Shown here piece after piece: positions 17,926 to 26,856 of a stretch of DNA of 64,000 nt. A program made the position numbers and the translations under genes. Location: NCBI GenBank assembly GCA_017450925.1, contig JAFSSS010000067.1, positions 1 to 64,000 on the forward strand. Direction: 5' to 3'. The stretch is from Ruminococcus sp. (GTDB lineage Bacteria > Bacillota > Clostridia > Oscillospirales > Ruminococcaceae). Positions within the stretch are counted from its first letter, which is position 1. Each line of letters begins with the position of its first letter. The notes beneath the pieces are model-generated. The model made no database searches and was not told where the DNA came from. It saw only the letters and a list, made by a program, of their open reading frames with translations.

Positions 17926-19773
17926 ATGATTGAGATCAAGGAGAAGCTTGAACAGCTTCTTTTAAAGACACAGAAGCCCGCCCGCTATATCGGCGGCGAG
18001 CTTGGAAGCGTAGTCAAGGATAAAAGCAAGGTGGATGTAAGGTTCGCCTTCTGCTTTCCCGATATATACGATGTGGGAATGTCCCATTTGGGAATGAAGA
18101 TCCTCTACGGTCTGAAAAACGCCGTCCCCAATTACTGGTGCGAGCGCGTCTTTATGCCCGAAAAGGACTTCGAGGCACTTATGCGCGAGAACGATATCCC
18201 CCTTTACGCCCTTGAAAGCCTCGACCCCATAAGGGACTTCGACTTCATCGGCTTTACCCTCCAGTACGAGCTGTCCTTTACCAACGTCCTTGAAATGCTG
18301 GATCTTGCAGGCCTGCCTGTCTATGCCAAAGACCGCAAAGAGCTTACGCCCATTGTCGTGGGCGGAGGCCCCTGCGTATGCAACCCCGAGCCGATAGCCG
18401 ATTTCTTCGACCTCTTCATTCTTGGCGAGGGCGAGGAGGTCAACCTCGAGCTGATGCGCCTCTACGAAAAAATGAAGCCCCTATCTCCCACCAAGGAGGA
18501 GTTTTTAAGAGAGGCCGCCAAGATAGAAGGGATATACGTCCCCCGCTTCTATGACGTGGATTATAATGATGACGGCACCGTTAAGTCCATAACTCCCAAC
18601 GTCCCCGAGGCCAAGGAGAGGATAACAAAGCGGGTCATTCCCGACTTTGACCACGCCTATTATCCCGACAGCTTCGTTGTGCCATTTACACAGATCGTCC
18701 ACGACCGCGTGGTGGTGGAGGTGCTTAGGGGCTGTATCAGAGGCTGCCGCTTCTGTCAGGCAGGATTTATCTACCGCCCCTTCCGCGAGAAGAGCATCGG
18801 CACTATCGCCGGCGAGACCCGCACCCTCTGCGAGCAGACCGGCTATGAAGAGGTCTCGCTCTCCAGCCTATCCACCTCCGACCATACCAAGATAACCGAG
18901 CTGCTCACGTCCCTTTCCGATTATACCGATAAGGAGAATATCAACCTCTCCCTGCCCTCGCTGCGTATCGACACCATGAGCAAGGAGATAGTTGACCGCA
19001 TAGCAGCCGTCCGCAAGAGCGGCCTTACCTTCGCTCCCGAGGCCGGTACCCAGCGCCTGCGGGACGTTATAAACAAGAATATAACCGAGGACGAGATAAT
19101 CCGTACCTGCCGCCTTGCCTTTGCCGAGGGCTATCAGACCGTCAAGCTGTATTTCATGCTCGGCCTGCCCGAGGAGACCGATGAGGATATCGCCGGCATA
19201 GCCGAGCTTGCCCAGAAGGTCGTTGATCTCTACTACGAAACACCGAAGGAGCAGCGCGGAAAAAGCGTTCAGGTCTCTGTTTCGGCATCCACCTTCGTCC
19301 CCAAGCCCTTTACTCCCTTTGAGTTCGAGCCTCAGGCCACTCCCGAAGAGATAAAGCGCAAGCAGGGCTTCCTGCTGGATAATATCAAGTCCAAGAAGAT
19401 AAGGATAAGCTACCACCAGCAGAGAGTCTCCGTGCTTGAGGGCATCCTCGCCCGGGGCGACAGACGCCTTTCCAAGGTCATCTATACCGCGTGGAGCAAG
19501 GGCTGTACCCTCGACAGCTGGGACGAGCATTTCCGCTTTGACCTCTGGCAGGAGGCCTTTGATGAGTGCGGCACCGACACCGCCTTCTATGCCAACCGCC
19601 GCCGGGGCTATGACGAGGTGATGCCCTGGTCGCATCTCGATTATATGATCTCCCGCAGGTTCCTTGTTAACGAAAACAAAAAGGCTCACGAGGCCAAGAC
19701 GACCCGCAACTGCGCCGAGGGCTGCTCCGGTTGCGGCATAAAAAAAGAGTGCGGAGGTGTTTACTGTGGCTGA
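17926..19773 (+). CDS. B12-binding-domain radical SAM protein (TIGR03960 family)
   Basis: A 615-aa protein. Residues 1-200 form a cobalamin-binding-like domain (GMSHLGMKILYG, VVGGGPCVCNPEPI, FILGEGEE). The radical SAM core follows with C270-x3-C274-x2-C277 (GCIRGCRFCQAGF). The C-terminus has a cysteine cluster (NCAEGCSGCGIKKEC). In Firmicutes this protein is nearly always encoded beside the TIGR03936 protein found here next; their reaction is not established, although an RNA or ribosome-linked role is often suggested because they neighbour RNase G and ribosomal protein genes. Confidence 0.9.
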   Translation: MIEIKEKLEQLLLKTQKPARYIGGELGSVVKDKSKVDVRFAFCFPDIYDVGMSHLGMKILYGLKNAVPNYWCERVFMPEKDFEALMRENDIPLYALESLDPIRDFDFIGFTLQYELSFTNVLEMLDLAGLPVYAKDRKELTPIVVGGGPCVCNPEPIADFFDLFILGEGEEVNLELMRLYEKMKPLSPTKEEFLREAAKIEGIYVPRFYDVDYNDDGTVKSITPNVPEAKERITKRVIPDFDHAYYPDSFVVPFTQIVHDRVVVEVLRGCIRGCRFCQAGFIYRPFREKSIGTIAGETRTLCEQTGYEEVSLSSLSTSDHTKITELLTSLSDYTDKENINLSLPSLRIDTMSKEIVDRIAAVRKSGLTFAPEAGTQRLRDVINKNITEDEIIRTCRLAFAEGYQTVKLYFMLGLPEETDEDIAGIAELAQKVVDLYYETPKEQRGKSVQVSVSASTFVPKPFTPFEFEPQATPEEIKRKQGFLLDNIKSKKIRISYHQQRVSVLEGILARGDRRLSKVIYTAWSKGCTLDSWDEHFRFDLWQEAFDECGTDTAFYANRRRGYDEVMPWSHLDYMISRRFLVNENKKAHEAKTTRNCAEGCSGCGIKKECGGVYCG

Positions 19774-20470
19774 TATGCTCCTGCCCAAAAATCAAGCTCT
19801 CCGCCTCACAAGATATGAATACCGCCTCGTCTTTGAAAAGAAGGGTCGCGCCCGCTATATCTCCCACCTTGACCTTATGCGGGCCTTTCAGCGGGTGTTC
19901 AAGCGTGCCGGCATTCCGCTGTGGTACACCCAGGGCTTCAATCCCCACGCCTATCTGATGTTCCCGCTGGCTCTGCCGCTGGGAACTGACTCTTCGGTGG
20001 AGCCTCTCGATATCGCCCTTATAGAGGAGCTGCCCTTTGATGAACTGCGTGACAGGATAAATGCCTGTATGCCCGAGGGACTGCGCATCGTTTCGGCAGG
20101 AAAGCCGGAGATGAAGCATACCGAGATCGCCTTTGCCGAGTACGTCATCCGCCTTGTCACCGACCGCTCTCCCAAGGAGACCGCCGAGGCGTTCCGAAGC
20201 TTTCTGTCCGCCGATAGGATCGAGGTGGAAAAGCGCACCAAGAAACGGGGCATCAACCTTGTGGATATCAAGCCGCATATAGATCTGCTTTTCCTTGAAG
20301 CAGGTGAGTCGGAAACAAGCATCTCCCTGCGCCTGCCCGCCGGGAACGAGTTCAACCTCAATACCGGTGTCGTGCTGGATGCCTTTGCAAGCGTGTTCGA
20401 GGGCAAGATCGACAGCATTTATACAACCCGCACAAAAATTCTGACAAAAACGGGCGAATATTTTATATGA
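19766..20470 (+). CDS. TIGR03936 / DUF2344 protein, partner of the radical SAM protein
   Basis: A 234-aa cytoplasmic protein with the conserved openings YRLVFEKKGRARYISHLDLM and QRVFKRAGIPLWYTQGFNPH typical of DUF2344. A GTG at 19757 is also in frame but overlaps the GGAGG site; the GTG at 19766 has an 8-nt spacing and is chosen. It overlaps the radical SAM gene by 8 nt, so the two are coupled. In some species the two domains are fused, supporting a shared function. Confidence 0.88.
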   Translation: MADMLLPKNQALRLTRYEYRLVFEKKGRARYISHLDLMRAFQRVFKRAGIPLWYTQGFNPHAYLMFPLALPLGTDSSVEPLDIALIEELPFDELRDRINACMPEGLRIVSAGKPEMKHTEIAFAEYVIRLVTDRSPKETAEAFRSFLSADRIEVEKRTKKRGINLVDIKPHIDLLFLEAGESETSISLRLPAGNEFNLNTGVVLDAFASVFEGKIDSIYTTRTKILTKTGEYFI

Positions 20471-20477
20471 CCCCCGC

Positions 20478-20506
20478 TTGAAATATCCTGCGGTTTGTGG
20501 TATAAT
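20478..20506 (+). promoter_or_regulatory. Promoter of rplS
   Basis: TTGAAA (20478-20483), a 17-nt spacer and TATAAT (20501-20506). It is about 158 nt upstream of the coding start, leaving a long structured leader. Confidence 0.8.
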
Positions 20507-20523
20507 ATTTAAGCATTTGAATT

Positions 20524-20630
20524 ACCGTCGGTTCTCCCGACGAGAGTTAATGCCAAACCCCGTGATCATCGGGACGACATTAAAGCGGACAGTCCTCTGG
20601 CTTTGCGGTGATGCACCGCGCTAAAGCGTA
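20524..20630 (+). ncRNA. Structured mRNA leader of rplS (L19-leader-like)
   Basis: The transcript between promoter and rplS can fold into several stems: CGTCGG/CCGACG (20526-20542), TTAATG/CATTAA (20547-20583) enclosing CCCG/CGGG, and a GCTTT-GCGGTG/CACCGC-AAAGC hairpin (about 20600-20627). Ribosomal protein L19 autoregulatory leaders are known in Firmicutes, and position and size fit. I could not compare it to the covariance model. Confidence 0.5.
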
Positions 20631-20663
20631 TGAACGTCTGAAAACAACAGGAGGTTTTTTAAA

Positions 20664-21008
20664 GTGGACGCTTTAAAGCTGATCGAACAGGCAAGCATGA
20701 AGGAAAACGCACCCGAGGTAAACGTCGGTGATACCGTTAAGGTTCACGTAAGAATTGCTGAAGGTGACAAGTCGAGGATCCAGATCTTCGAGGGTACCGT
20801 TATCGCCAAGAAGCACGGCGGCATCAACGAGACCTTTACCGTTCGCCGCGTTGCACACGGCTGCGGCATCGAGAGAGTTTTCCCCGTACACTCACCCGTG
20901 GTTGAAAAGGTAGAGCTGGTAAGAAGCGGTAAGGTTCGCCGCGCTAAGCTGTACTATCTCCGCAAGAGAGTCGGCAAGGCCGCTAAGGTCAAGGAGCTTG
21001 TTAAGTAA
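20664..21008 (+). CDS. rplS: Ribosomal protein L19
   Basis: A 114-aa large-subunit protein at the 30S/50S interface. Family blocks are [52 protein letters not shown] and the basic tail [20 protein letters not shown] start at 20664 with AGGAGG 8 nt upstream. It is probably regulated by the leader. Confidence 0.97.
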   Translation: MDALKLIEQASMKENAPEVNVGDTVKVHVRIAEGDKSRIQIFEGTVIAKKHGGINETFTVRRVAHGCGIERVFPVHSPVVEKVELVRSGKVRRAKLYYLRKRVGKAAKVKELVK

Positions 21009-21019
21009 TTCCCCCAACG

Positions 21020-21050
21020 AACACTGCAGCCTTCTGCGGTGTTCTTTTTT
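21020..21050 (+). terminator. Terminator of rplS
   Basis: AACACTGCAG-CCTT-CTGCGGTGTT stem followed by CTTTTTTT. Confidence 0.85.
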
Positions 21051-21113
21051 TGCAGTTATTCAGATTTCACTAATTCAAGGTTCTTTGACAGTAAAATTTG
21101 ATGTATAAAGCTA

Positions 21114-21142
21114 TTGCAATTTTCATTGAAATTTGTTATAAT
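21114..21142 (+). promoter_or_regulatory. Promoter of the signal peptidase operon
   Basis: TTGCAA (21114-21119), a 17-nt spacer and TATAAT (21137-21142), 41 nt upstream of the first ATG. Confidence 0.65.
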
Positions 21143-21183
21143 TATAGGGTATAGTTTTATTGTGATGATAAAGGAGGAGCAAC

Positions 21184-21780
21184 ATGAGCGAAGAGGTAAC
21201 CGCAAAGGCCGCACCCGAGGAAGAAAAGCTTTCTCTTGTCGATGAACTGCTTGATTGGGCAGAGGCTTTCATAATCGCTATTTTTACTGTTGTGCTGATC
21301 TTTATATTCTTCCTGCGCGTGGTAGAGGTATCGGGCCCCTCTATGAACCCGACCCTCAACGATAAGGACAGATTGATCCTCACTCACTTGAATTACACCC
21401 CCGAGCGGGGAGATATAATCGTCTGCAACGCCCCCGAGCTTGAAAAGTGTATCATCAAGCGCTGCATCGGCATCGGCGGTGATACCGTGGTCGTTGACTA
21501 TAATACCAACAGCGTCTTTGTCAACGGCGAAAAGCTGCAGGAGGATTATCTCGGCGAGGGAATGAAGGGCAATCTTGCCCTGTTCGATTCCGAGTATATG
21601 ACCGAAAAGAATGTTTATACCTATAAGGTACCCGAGGGCACCGTCTTTGCAATGGGCGATAACCGCAACCATTCCACCGACAGCCGTTCTTCCTATGTGG
21701 GATTTGTCAAGCTGGAAAATATCCTCGGCAAGGTGTTCTTCAGATTCCTGCCCTTCGGCAGCTTCGGCTCTGTTAAATAA
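21184..21780 (+). CDS. lepB: Signal peptidase I (first of a tandem pair)
   Basis: A 198-aa single-pass type I signal peptidase. The N-terminal anchor helix is about 27-45. The catalytic serine is S53 in SGPSMNPTL and the general base lysine is K92 in IIKRCIG. The box GDNRNHSTDSR (near 160) is conserved. AAGGAGG precedes the ATG. It ends inside the start of the second copy (TAATG overlap). It removes signal peptides outside the membrane. Confidence 0.93.
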   Translation: MSEEVTAKAAPEEEKLSLVDELLDWAEAFIIAIFTVVLIFIFFLRVVEVSGPSMNPTLNDKDRLILTHLNYTPERGDIIVCNAPELEKCIIKRCIGIGGDTVVVDYNTNSVFVNGEKLQEDYLGEGMKGNLALFDSEYMTEKNVYTYKVPEGTVFAMGDNRNHSTDSRSSYVGFVKLENILGKVFFRFLPFGSFGSVK

Positions 21781-22349
21781 TGGAGGCAAACCGCAAAAGC
21801 AGATTTTTGGATGATCTGCTTGATCTTGCCGATGCCGCAGCGGTCGCCGTGCTGGCCTTCGTCTGTCTGTTCACCTTTGTGCTTAGCGATGTGACGGTGG
21901 TGGGCGAGAGTATGGAGAATACTCTTTTCAGCGGCGACAGACTTGTCTGCCGCAGGTTCTTCTACACCCCCGAAAGGGGAGATGTGGTGACAGTCTGCTC
22001 CGACAGTATGCAGGAGGTCATCATAAAACGCATAATAGGCGAGCCCAACGATACGGTGGAGATCGATTACCGCGAAAATACGGTCAGTGTCAACGGCGAA
22101 AGGCTGGATGAACCCTACGTCCGTGAGACTATGACCAACCGCGGCGCCTTCGCCGAGGCCTTCCGCGAGGAGGGGGATAAATATATCTATAAGGTGCCCT
22201 TCGGCAAGTATCTTGTGCTGGGTGATAACCGCAACCATTCCACCGACGGACGTGTGTTCGGCTTTATCACCCGTGATGAGATCGTGGGAAAGGCAGTGTT
22301 CAGATATTACTCCCGAACTGGAAAGGGAAGTATAGGAAGCATAAGTTAG
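21780..22349 (+). CDS. lepB: Signal peptidase I (second of a tandem pair)
   Basis: A 189-aa paralogue of the preceding gene. Anchor helix about 20-38, catalytic S44 in VVGESMENTLF and K83 in IIKRIIG, with GDNRNHSTDGR near 152. The two copies differ in length and sequence (for example, an insertion near residue 115 of the first), so this is an old duplication. Coupled by a one-base stop/start overlap. Both catalytic residues are intact, so both should be active, perhaps with different substrates. Confidence 0.92.
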   Translation: MEANRKSRFLDDLLDLADAAAVAVLAFVCLFTFVLSDVTVVGESMENTLFSGDRLVCRRFFYTPERGDVVTVCSDSMQEVIIKRIIGEPNDTVEIDYRENTVSVNGERLDEPYVRETMTNRGAFAEAFREEGDKYIYKVPFGKYLVLGDNRNHSTDGRVFGFITRDEIVGKAVFRYYSRTGKGSIGSIS

Positions 22350-22376
22350 TATTTGCAGGAAAGGAGGATGACAGCC

Positions 22377-23276
22377 TTGAGCAGAGAGGCAAGCGTTCAG
22401 TGGTTCCCCGGCCATATGGCCAAGACCCGCAGGATAATGCAGTCAAATCTTAAGCTGGTGGATGTTGTGGCCGAGCTTACCGATGCACGCATCCCCTATT
22501 CCAGTCGCAATCCCGAAATGGACAGGCTGGTGGGCTCAAAGCCGAGAGTCCTGCTGCTGAATAAGGCAGACTCCGCCGACGAGACTGTTACCTCTATGTG
22601 GATAGATTACTATAAGCGTAAGGGCATAACCGCTGTTGCCACCGACTGCCGCAGCGGACGGAATGTGAACAGGTTCCGCGATGCGGTAAGGGATATAATG
22701 AAGGATAAGACAGCCCAGTGGGACGCCCACGGCATGACCGGCCGGCCTGTCCGGCTGATGATAGTCGGCATCCCCAACGTGGGCAAAAGCTCACTGATAA
22801 ACCGCCTTGCAGGCGCAAAACGCGCTAAGGTGGAGGACAGGCCCGGCGTTACACGCGGCAAGCAGTGGGTCAGCCTCGATGAGGGGCTTGAGCTGCTGGA
22901 TATGCCCGGCGTCCTCTGGCCGAAGTTCGAGGATAAGCGCGTCGGAGAAATGCTGGCCTTTACAGGCGCCGTCAAGGACGATATCATGGATATGGAGTAC
23001 CTTGCCTGCCGCTTTTTGGAGTTCATGAACGCGGAGTATCCGCAGCTTATCATCGACCGCTATGGCATCTCCAACGACGATCTTCCGGAGAATACCGACG
23101 AGACTATGGGCTGCGTCCGCGGCTTTGAGCTGCTGGAGCGCATCGGGAGAAAGCGCGGCTTCCTCCTCTCCGGCGGAGATATTAATACCGAAAGAGCCGC
23201 GATCACCGTTATGGACGAGTTCCGCAGCGGCAAGCTGGGAAGGCTCTCCCTTGAAAGGCCGGGTGACAGACAGTGA
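22377..23276 (+). CDS. rbgA: RbgA/YlqF, GTPase for 50S ribosome assembly
   Basis: A 299-aa circularly permuted GTPase: the G4 motif NKAD (62-65) comes before G1 GIPNVGKSS (131-139) and G3 DMPG (175-178). The N-terminal QWFPGHMAKTRR is diagnostic of YlqF. It promotes late 50S assembly. Several starts are possible: TTG 22353 and ATG 22368 lie before or in the AGGAGG site (22362-22367); TTG 22377 has the correct 9-nt spacing and is chosen. Confidence 0.92.
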   Translation: MSREASVQWFPGHMAKTRRIMQSNLKLVDVVAELTDARIPYSSRNPEMDRLVGSKPRVLLLNKADSADETVTSMWIDYYKRKGITAVATDCRSGRNVNRFRDAVRDIMKDKTAQWDAHGMTGRPVRLMIVGIPNVGKSSLINRLAGAKRAKVEDRPGVTRGKQWVSLDEGLELLDMPGVLWPKFEDKRVGEMLAFTGAVKDDIMDMEYLACRFLEFMNAEYPQLIIDRYGISNDDLPENTDETMGCVRGFELLERIGRKRGFLLSGGDINTERAAITVMDEFRSGKLGRLSLERPGDRQ

Positions 23277-23899
23277 CCCTGTTTGAGTTCGATAATTCCT
23301 ACCGGGACAGGTATAGATTCATCTGCGGCGTGGATGAAGCCGGCAGAGGCCCCCTCGCAGGAGATGTTTATGCCGCCGCAGTCGTTTTTCCCGAGGGCGT
23401 TGTCATCGAGGGCATCAACGACAGTAAAAAGCTTACCGAAAAACAGCGCGAAAGGCTCTTCGACGAGATCAAGGAAAAAGCACTTGCCTGGTGCATCGCC
23501 TCTTCCACAGTCGAGGAGATCGAGCGCATCAATATCCTCGAGGCCGCCAAGCTTGCTATGCAGCGGGCTGTTGAGGGTCTGGATCTTAGCCCGGATATCA
23601 TACTGATAGACGGCAATATGCCCCCGAGATTTGAAACTGACAGCGAAGCTATCGTCAAGGGCGACGGCACAAGTCAAGCTATCGCTGCGGCTTCTGTGCT
23701 TGCCAAGGTGGCAAGGGACAGATATATGAAGGAGCTGGCACTGAAATACCCCCAGTGGCAGTTTGAGAAGCATAAGGGCTACGGCACCAAGCTGCATTAT
23801 CAGATGATAGATCAGTTCGGCGAGAGCCCCGTCCACAGACACAGCTTCCTCAAAAAGTATTACGCCAAAAAGGCAGCTGAAAATGCCCGGCAGGCGTGA
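23273..23899 (+). CDS. rnhB: Ribonuclease HII
   Basis: A 208-aa enzyme that removes ribonucleotides from RNA-DNA hybrids. Active-site DE pair D21-E22 in GVDEAGRGPLAG, then INDSKKLTEKQR and ILIDGNMPP. GTG start overlapping the rbgA stop by 4 nt. Family-typical length. The tail overlaps the next gene by 17 nt. Confidence 0.95.
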   Translation: MTLFEFDNSYRDRYRFICGVDEAGRGPLAGDVYAAAVVFPEGVVIEGINDSKKLTEKQRERLFDEIKEKALAWCIASSTVEEIERINILEAAKLAMQRAVEGLDLSPDIILIDGNMPPRFETDSEAIVKGDGTSQAIAAASVLAKVARDRYMKELALKYPQWQFEKHKGYGTKLHYQMIDQFGESPVHRHSFLKKYYAKKAAENARQA

Positions 23900-24248
23900 G
23901 ATCGGGAACGCAGGTGAGGATATCGTCTGCGTGTTCCTTGAAAAGAACGGCTATACCGTCCTTGAGCGCAATTATACGGTGCGCGGGGGCGAGATAGATA
24001 TAATCGCTGAAAAAAACGATGTCATTGCATTCGTAGAGGTGAAGCTCCGCAGGGAGGGCGCCGCTGTCTCCGGCGAGGAGGCAGTGAACATCTCCAAGCG
24101 CCGCCACCTTATCCTTGCCGCCGAGCGCTATATGCTGCAGTGCGGCGAGAGCAAAAGCGGCCGCTTCGACGTCGCAGCGGTGGAGCAGCTGAAAAACGGC
24201 AGGCTGCGTATGAAGTATTATGTTGCCGCATTCGATGCCAGCAAATAG
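23883..24248 (+). CDS. YraN family (UPF0102) nuclease-fold protein
   Basis: A 121-aa protein with the endonuclease-like core of UPF0102: GNAGEDIVCVFLEKNGYTVLE, then GEIDIIAEKNDVIAFVEVKLR, where the E-x-D...E-V-K pattern matches a restriction-like active site. It is commonly encoded next to rnhB, as here, with a 17-nt overlap. Biochemical role not settled. Confidence 0.88.
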   Translation: MPGRREIGNAGEDIVCVFLEKNGYTVLERNYTVRGGEIDIIAEKNDVIAFVEVKLRREGAAVSGEEAVNISKRRHLILAAERYMLQCGESKSGRFDVAAVEQLKNGRLRMKYYVAAFDASK

Positions 24249-24287
24249 GCAGGCCTGCGGAATATCAAGATAGGAAAGGTGAAAAAG

Positions 24288-25784
24288 ATGTTTTACAAAA
24301 GTACAAGAAACAGTTCGGTGAACGTATCGTCAGCACAGGCTATCGCCCAGGGCATTTCCAAGGACGGCGGTCTCTTTGTCCCCTCCGAGAACCCCTCGAT
24401 CACTCTTGACGATGTCAAAAAGCTGGGTAAAATGACCTATGCCGAGAGAGCCTTCTTCGTGTTCTCTAAGTTCCTCACCGATTTTACCGATGCCGAGATC
24501 CGCTATTGCGTTGACAGCGCCTATAACGATAAGAATTTCGACTCCGACAGCATCGCAGAGCTGGCTCACCTCTTTGACGGCACCTATATGCTTGAGCTGT
24601 GGCACGGCCCCACCTGCGCCTTCAAGGATATGGCTCTCCAGATCCTGCCCTACCTGCTGACCACCTCTGCTAAGAAGCTCGACCTCGGCAAGAAGATCGT
24701 TATCCTCGTCGCCACCTCCGGCGATACCGGCAAGGCCGCACTCGAGGGCTTCAAGGACGTTCCCGATACTCAGATACTCGTTTTCTATCCCGAGGACGGC
24801 GTTTCCGCTATGCAGAAAAAGCAGATGACCACGCAGGAGGGCGCAAATGTCGGCGTCTGCGCGATCAAGGGCAACTTCGACGATGCCCAGAACGGCGTAA
24901 AGGCTATCTTCACCAATGCCGAGATCGCTGATACTCTCTCTGCAAACGGTATGCAGTTCAGTTCCGCAAATTCTATCAACTGGGGCCGCCTTGCTCCGCA
25001 GATAATCTACTATGTCTCCACCTACGCCCAGCTGGTCGAGGATCAGGCTATCGACCTCGGCGAGCCTATCAATATCGTCGTACCAACCGGCAACTTCGGA
25101 AATATCCTCGCCGGCTATTATGCCAAGAAAATGGGCATCCCCGTTAATAAGCTGATCTGTGCCTCCAACGCCAACAACGTTCTCACCGATTTCATCAATA
25201 CCGGCGTCTATGACAGAAACAGACAGTTCTATACCACAATTTCTCCCTCTATGGATATCCTTATCTCCTCCAATCTCGAGAGACTGCTCTATCACCTCTG
25301 CGGCGAGAATGATGCCACTATCAGAGACTGGTTCGGCAAGCTGGCCAGCGAGGGAAGATATGAAGTCTCCGAGGACGTGAAGAAAACACTTTCAGAGGAG
25401 TTCTATGCAGGCTGCTGCAATGACGACCAGACAAAGGCCTGCATCAAGGGCATCTATGATAAGTATTCCTATACCTGCGATACTCACACCGCCGTTGCGG
25501 TAAAGGTATATCAGGACTATAAGGCTGCCACCGGCGACGATACCGTTACGGTCATCGCCTCCACCGCAAGCCCCTATAAGTTCTCCGGCTCGGTGCTGTC
25601 GGCTCTCGGCGCCGATACCGCTGCCGACGAGTTCGCCCTCGTTGACAGACTGGCCGAGGCTTCAAAGCTGCCCGTCCCCGCTTCACTGGCCGCACTGAAG
25701 AATAAGAAGGTTCGCTTCAGCGAAACAGTGGACAAGGCAGAAATGAAGGACTACGTTTTCAGAACTCTCGGGATTAAGGGTTGA
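24288..25784 (+). CDS. thrC: Threonine synthase
   Basis: A 498-aa PLP enzyme converting O-phosphohomoserine to threonine. The PLP lysine is K113 in CAFKDMALQ. Other family marks are ATSGDTGKAAL and VPTGNFGNILAGYYAKKMG. A GTG at 24279 overlaps the AGGAAAGG site, so the ATG at 24288 (8-nt spacing) is preferred. No T-box or attenuator is seen in the 40-nt gap upstream; it may be transcribed from the preceding operon. Confidence 0.95.
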   Translation: MFYKSTRNSSVNVSSAQAIAQGISKDGGLFVPSENPSITLDDVKKLGKMTYAERAFFVFSKFLTDFTDAEIRYCVDSAYNDKNFDSDSIAELAHLFDGTYMLELWHGPTCAFKDMALQILPYLLTTSAKKLDLGKKIVILVATSGDTGKAALEGFKDVPDTQILVFYPEDGVSAMQKKQMTTQEGANVGVCAIKGNFDDAQNGVKAIFTNAEIADTLSANGMQFSSANSINWGRLAPQIIYYVSTYAQLVEDQAIDLGEPINIVVPTGNFGNILAGYYAKKMGIPVNKLICASNANNVLTDFINTGVYDRNRQFYTTISPSMDILISSNLERLLYHLCGENDATIRDWFGKLASEGRYEVSEDVKKTLSEEFYAGCCNDDQTKACIKGIYDKYSYTCDTHTAVAVKVYQDYKAATGDDTVTVIASTASPYKFSGSVLSALGADTAADEFALVDRLAEASKLPVPASLAALKNKKVRFSETVDKAEMKDYVFRTLGIKG

Positions 25785-25787
25785 GGT

Positions 25788-25955
25788 TTACTTTTCCTTT
25801 GAACTGAAGGTCCTGCAAAGGGTGTCGTCGGAGCAGTCAGCACAGCTGCAGCTGCTGCCGACGGTTATCCCGCTGGCGCTGCATTCGGTGCCGTTCACGT
25901 TGTGGACGCAGCTTGTAACGCCGCATTTTACATGGTTGAGTGTTTTCTCTGTCAT
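25788..25955 (-). CDS. DUF1540 cysteine-rich mini-protein
   Basis: A 55-aa protein with seven Cys: C11, C16 and C25 in the DUF1540 core (HVKCGVTSCVHNVNGTEC), then C36, C38, C41 and C47. It probably binds a metal; function unknown. The frame is open from 25988, but the ATG at 25955 has GAAAGGAG 9 nt upstream. It is convergent with thrC, only 3 nt between stop codons and no terminator hairpin. Confidence 0.85.
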   Translation of the reverse strand: MTEKTLNHVKCGVTSCVHNVNGTECSASGITVGSSCSCADCSDDTLCRTFSSKEK

Positions 25956-26040
25956 ATCTGATAACTCCTTTCGGTATGATGTTATCATTATTCCCCGATC
26001 GTCCCGTTTTATACCTTTTGTTTTTGTAAGGAGCGACCCG

Positions 26041-26754
26041 ATGCGTTTGTTTGTTATTGCTGACCTCCACCTCCCCCTTTCCGTGGATAAGCCTATGGAT
26101 ATCTTCGGCGGCTGGGAGGATTATGTCAGCAGACTTGAATATAACTGGAAAAGAAAGATCGCCCCCGAGGATACCGTGGTTATCCCCGGGGACGTTTCGT
26201 GGTCTATGTCCATAGCCCAAAGCTATAACGATATGAAGTTCATCGACAGCCTCCCAGGCAGGAAGATCATATCCAAGGGTAACCACGATTACTGGTGGGA
26301 TACAGTCTCCAAGATGAACCGCTTCTTCGCCGAGAACGGCTTTTCCACACTTAATATCCTGCATAATAACTGCTACGAGTTTCAGGGAACAGGCATCTGC
26401 GGCAGCCGCGGCTGGATAAACGAAACAGGCCGCCCCGAGGATACCAAGGTCATCGCAAGAGAGGCTATGCGGCTGGAAATGTCTGTGAACGAGGCCGAAA
26501 AGCAGGGGCTAAGACCCGTGGTGTTCCTGCATTACCCCCCTGTGTTCGCCGGCTCTGTCAACGAGCCTATTTTCGAGGTGCTGAAACGGCATGGGATAAA
26601 GCTGTGCTTCTACGGCCACCTCCACGGCAAGCGGGCTCACACCAATGCGGTGACAGGGGATTACAACGGTGTCGAATTAAGGCTGATCTCTGCCGACTTT
26701 TTGCAGTTTGACCCAATCGACATCACGGAAATTGTGCAAAGTGACGAATTGTAA
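26041..26754 (+). CDS. Calcineurin-like metallophosphoesterase
   Basis: A 237-aa enzyme with the metal ligands of the family: D8-x-H10 (ADLH), GD (near 47, PGDVSW), GNHDYW (near 80), H near 168 (FLHYPP) and GHLHGK near 193. Substrate unknown. The frame is open from 25822 antisense to the DUF1540 gene, but the ATG at 26041 follows GTAAGGAG by 7 nt and starts right at the domain. Confidence 0.88.
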   Translation: MRLFVIADLHLPLSVDKPMDIFGGWEDYVSRLEYNWKRKIAPEDTVVIPGDVSWSMSIAQSYNDMKFIDSLPGRKIISKGNHDYWWDTVSKMNRFFAENGFSTLNILHNNCYEFQGTGICGSRGWINETGRPEDTKVIAREAMRLEMSVNEAEKQGLRPVVFLHYPPVFAGSVNEPIFEVLKRHGIKLCFYGHLHGKRAHTNAVTGDYNGVELRLISADFLQFDPIDITEIVQSDEL

Positions 26755-26761
26755 AAAACAC

Positions 26762-26790
26762 TTGAAATATTAATCTGTTTGTGGTATAAT
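26762..26790 (+). promoter_or_regulatory. Promoter of tig-clpP-clpX
   Basis: TTGAAA (26762-26767), a 17-nt spacer and TATAAT (26785-26790). No CtsR or CIRCE operator was seen downstream. Confidence 0.8.
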
Positions 26791-26856
26791 TATTCAGATA
26801 GATTATTCGCCGCATCAGTGGCTGATGCAGGTGTATTATAACTGGAGGAATTTAAA

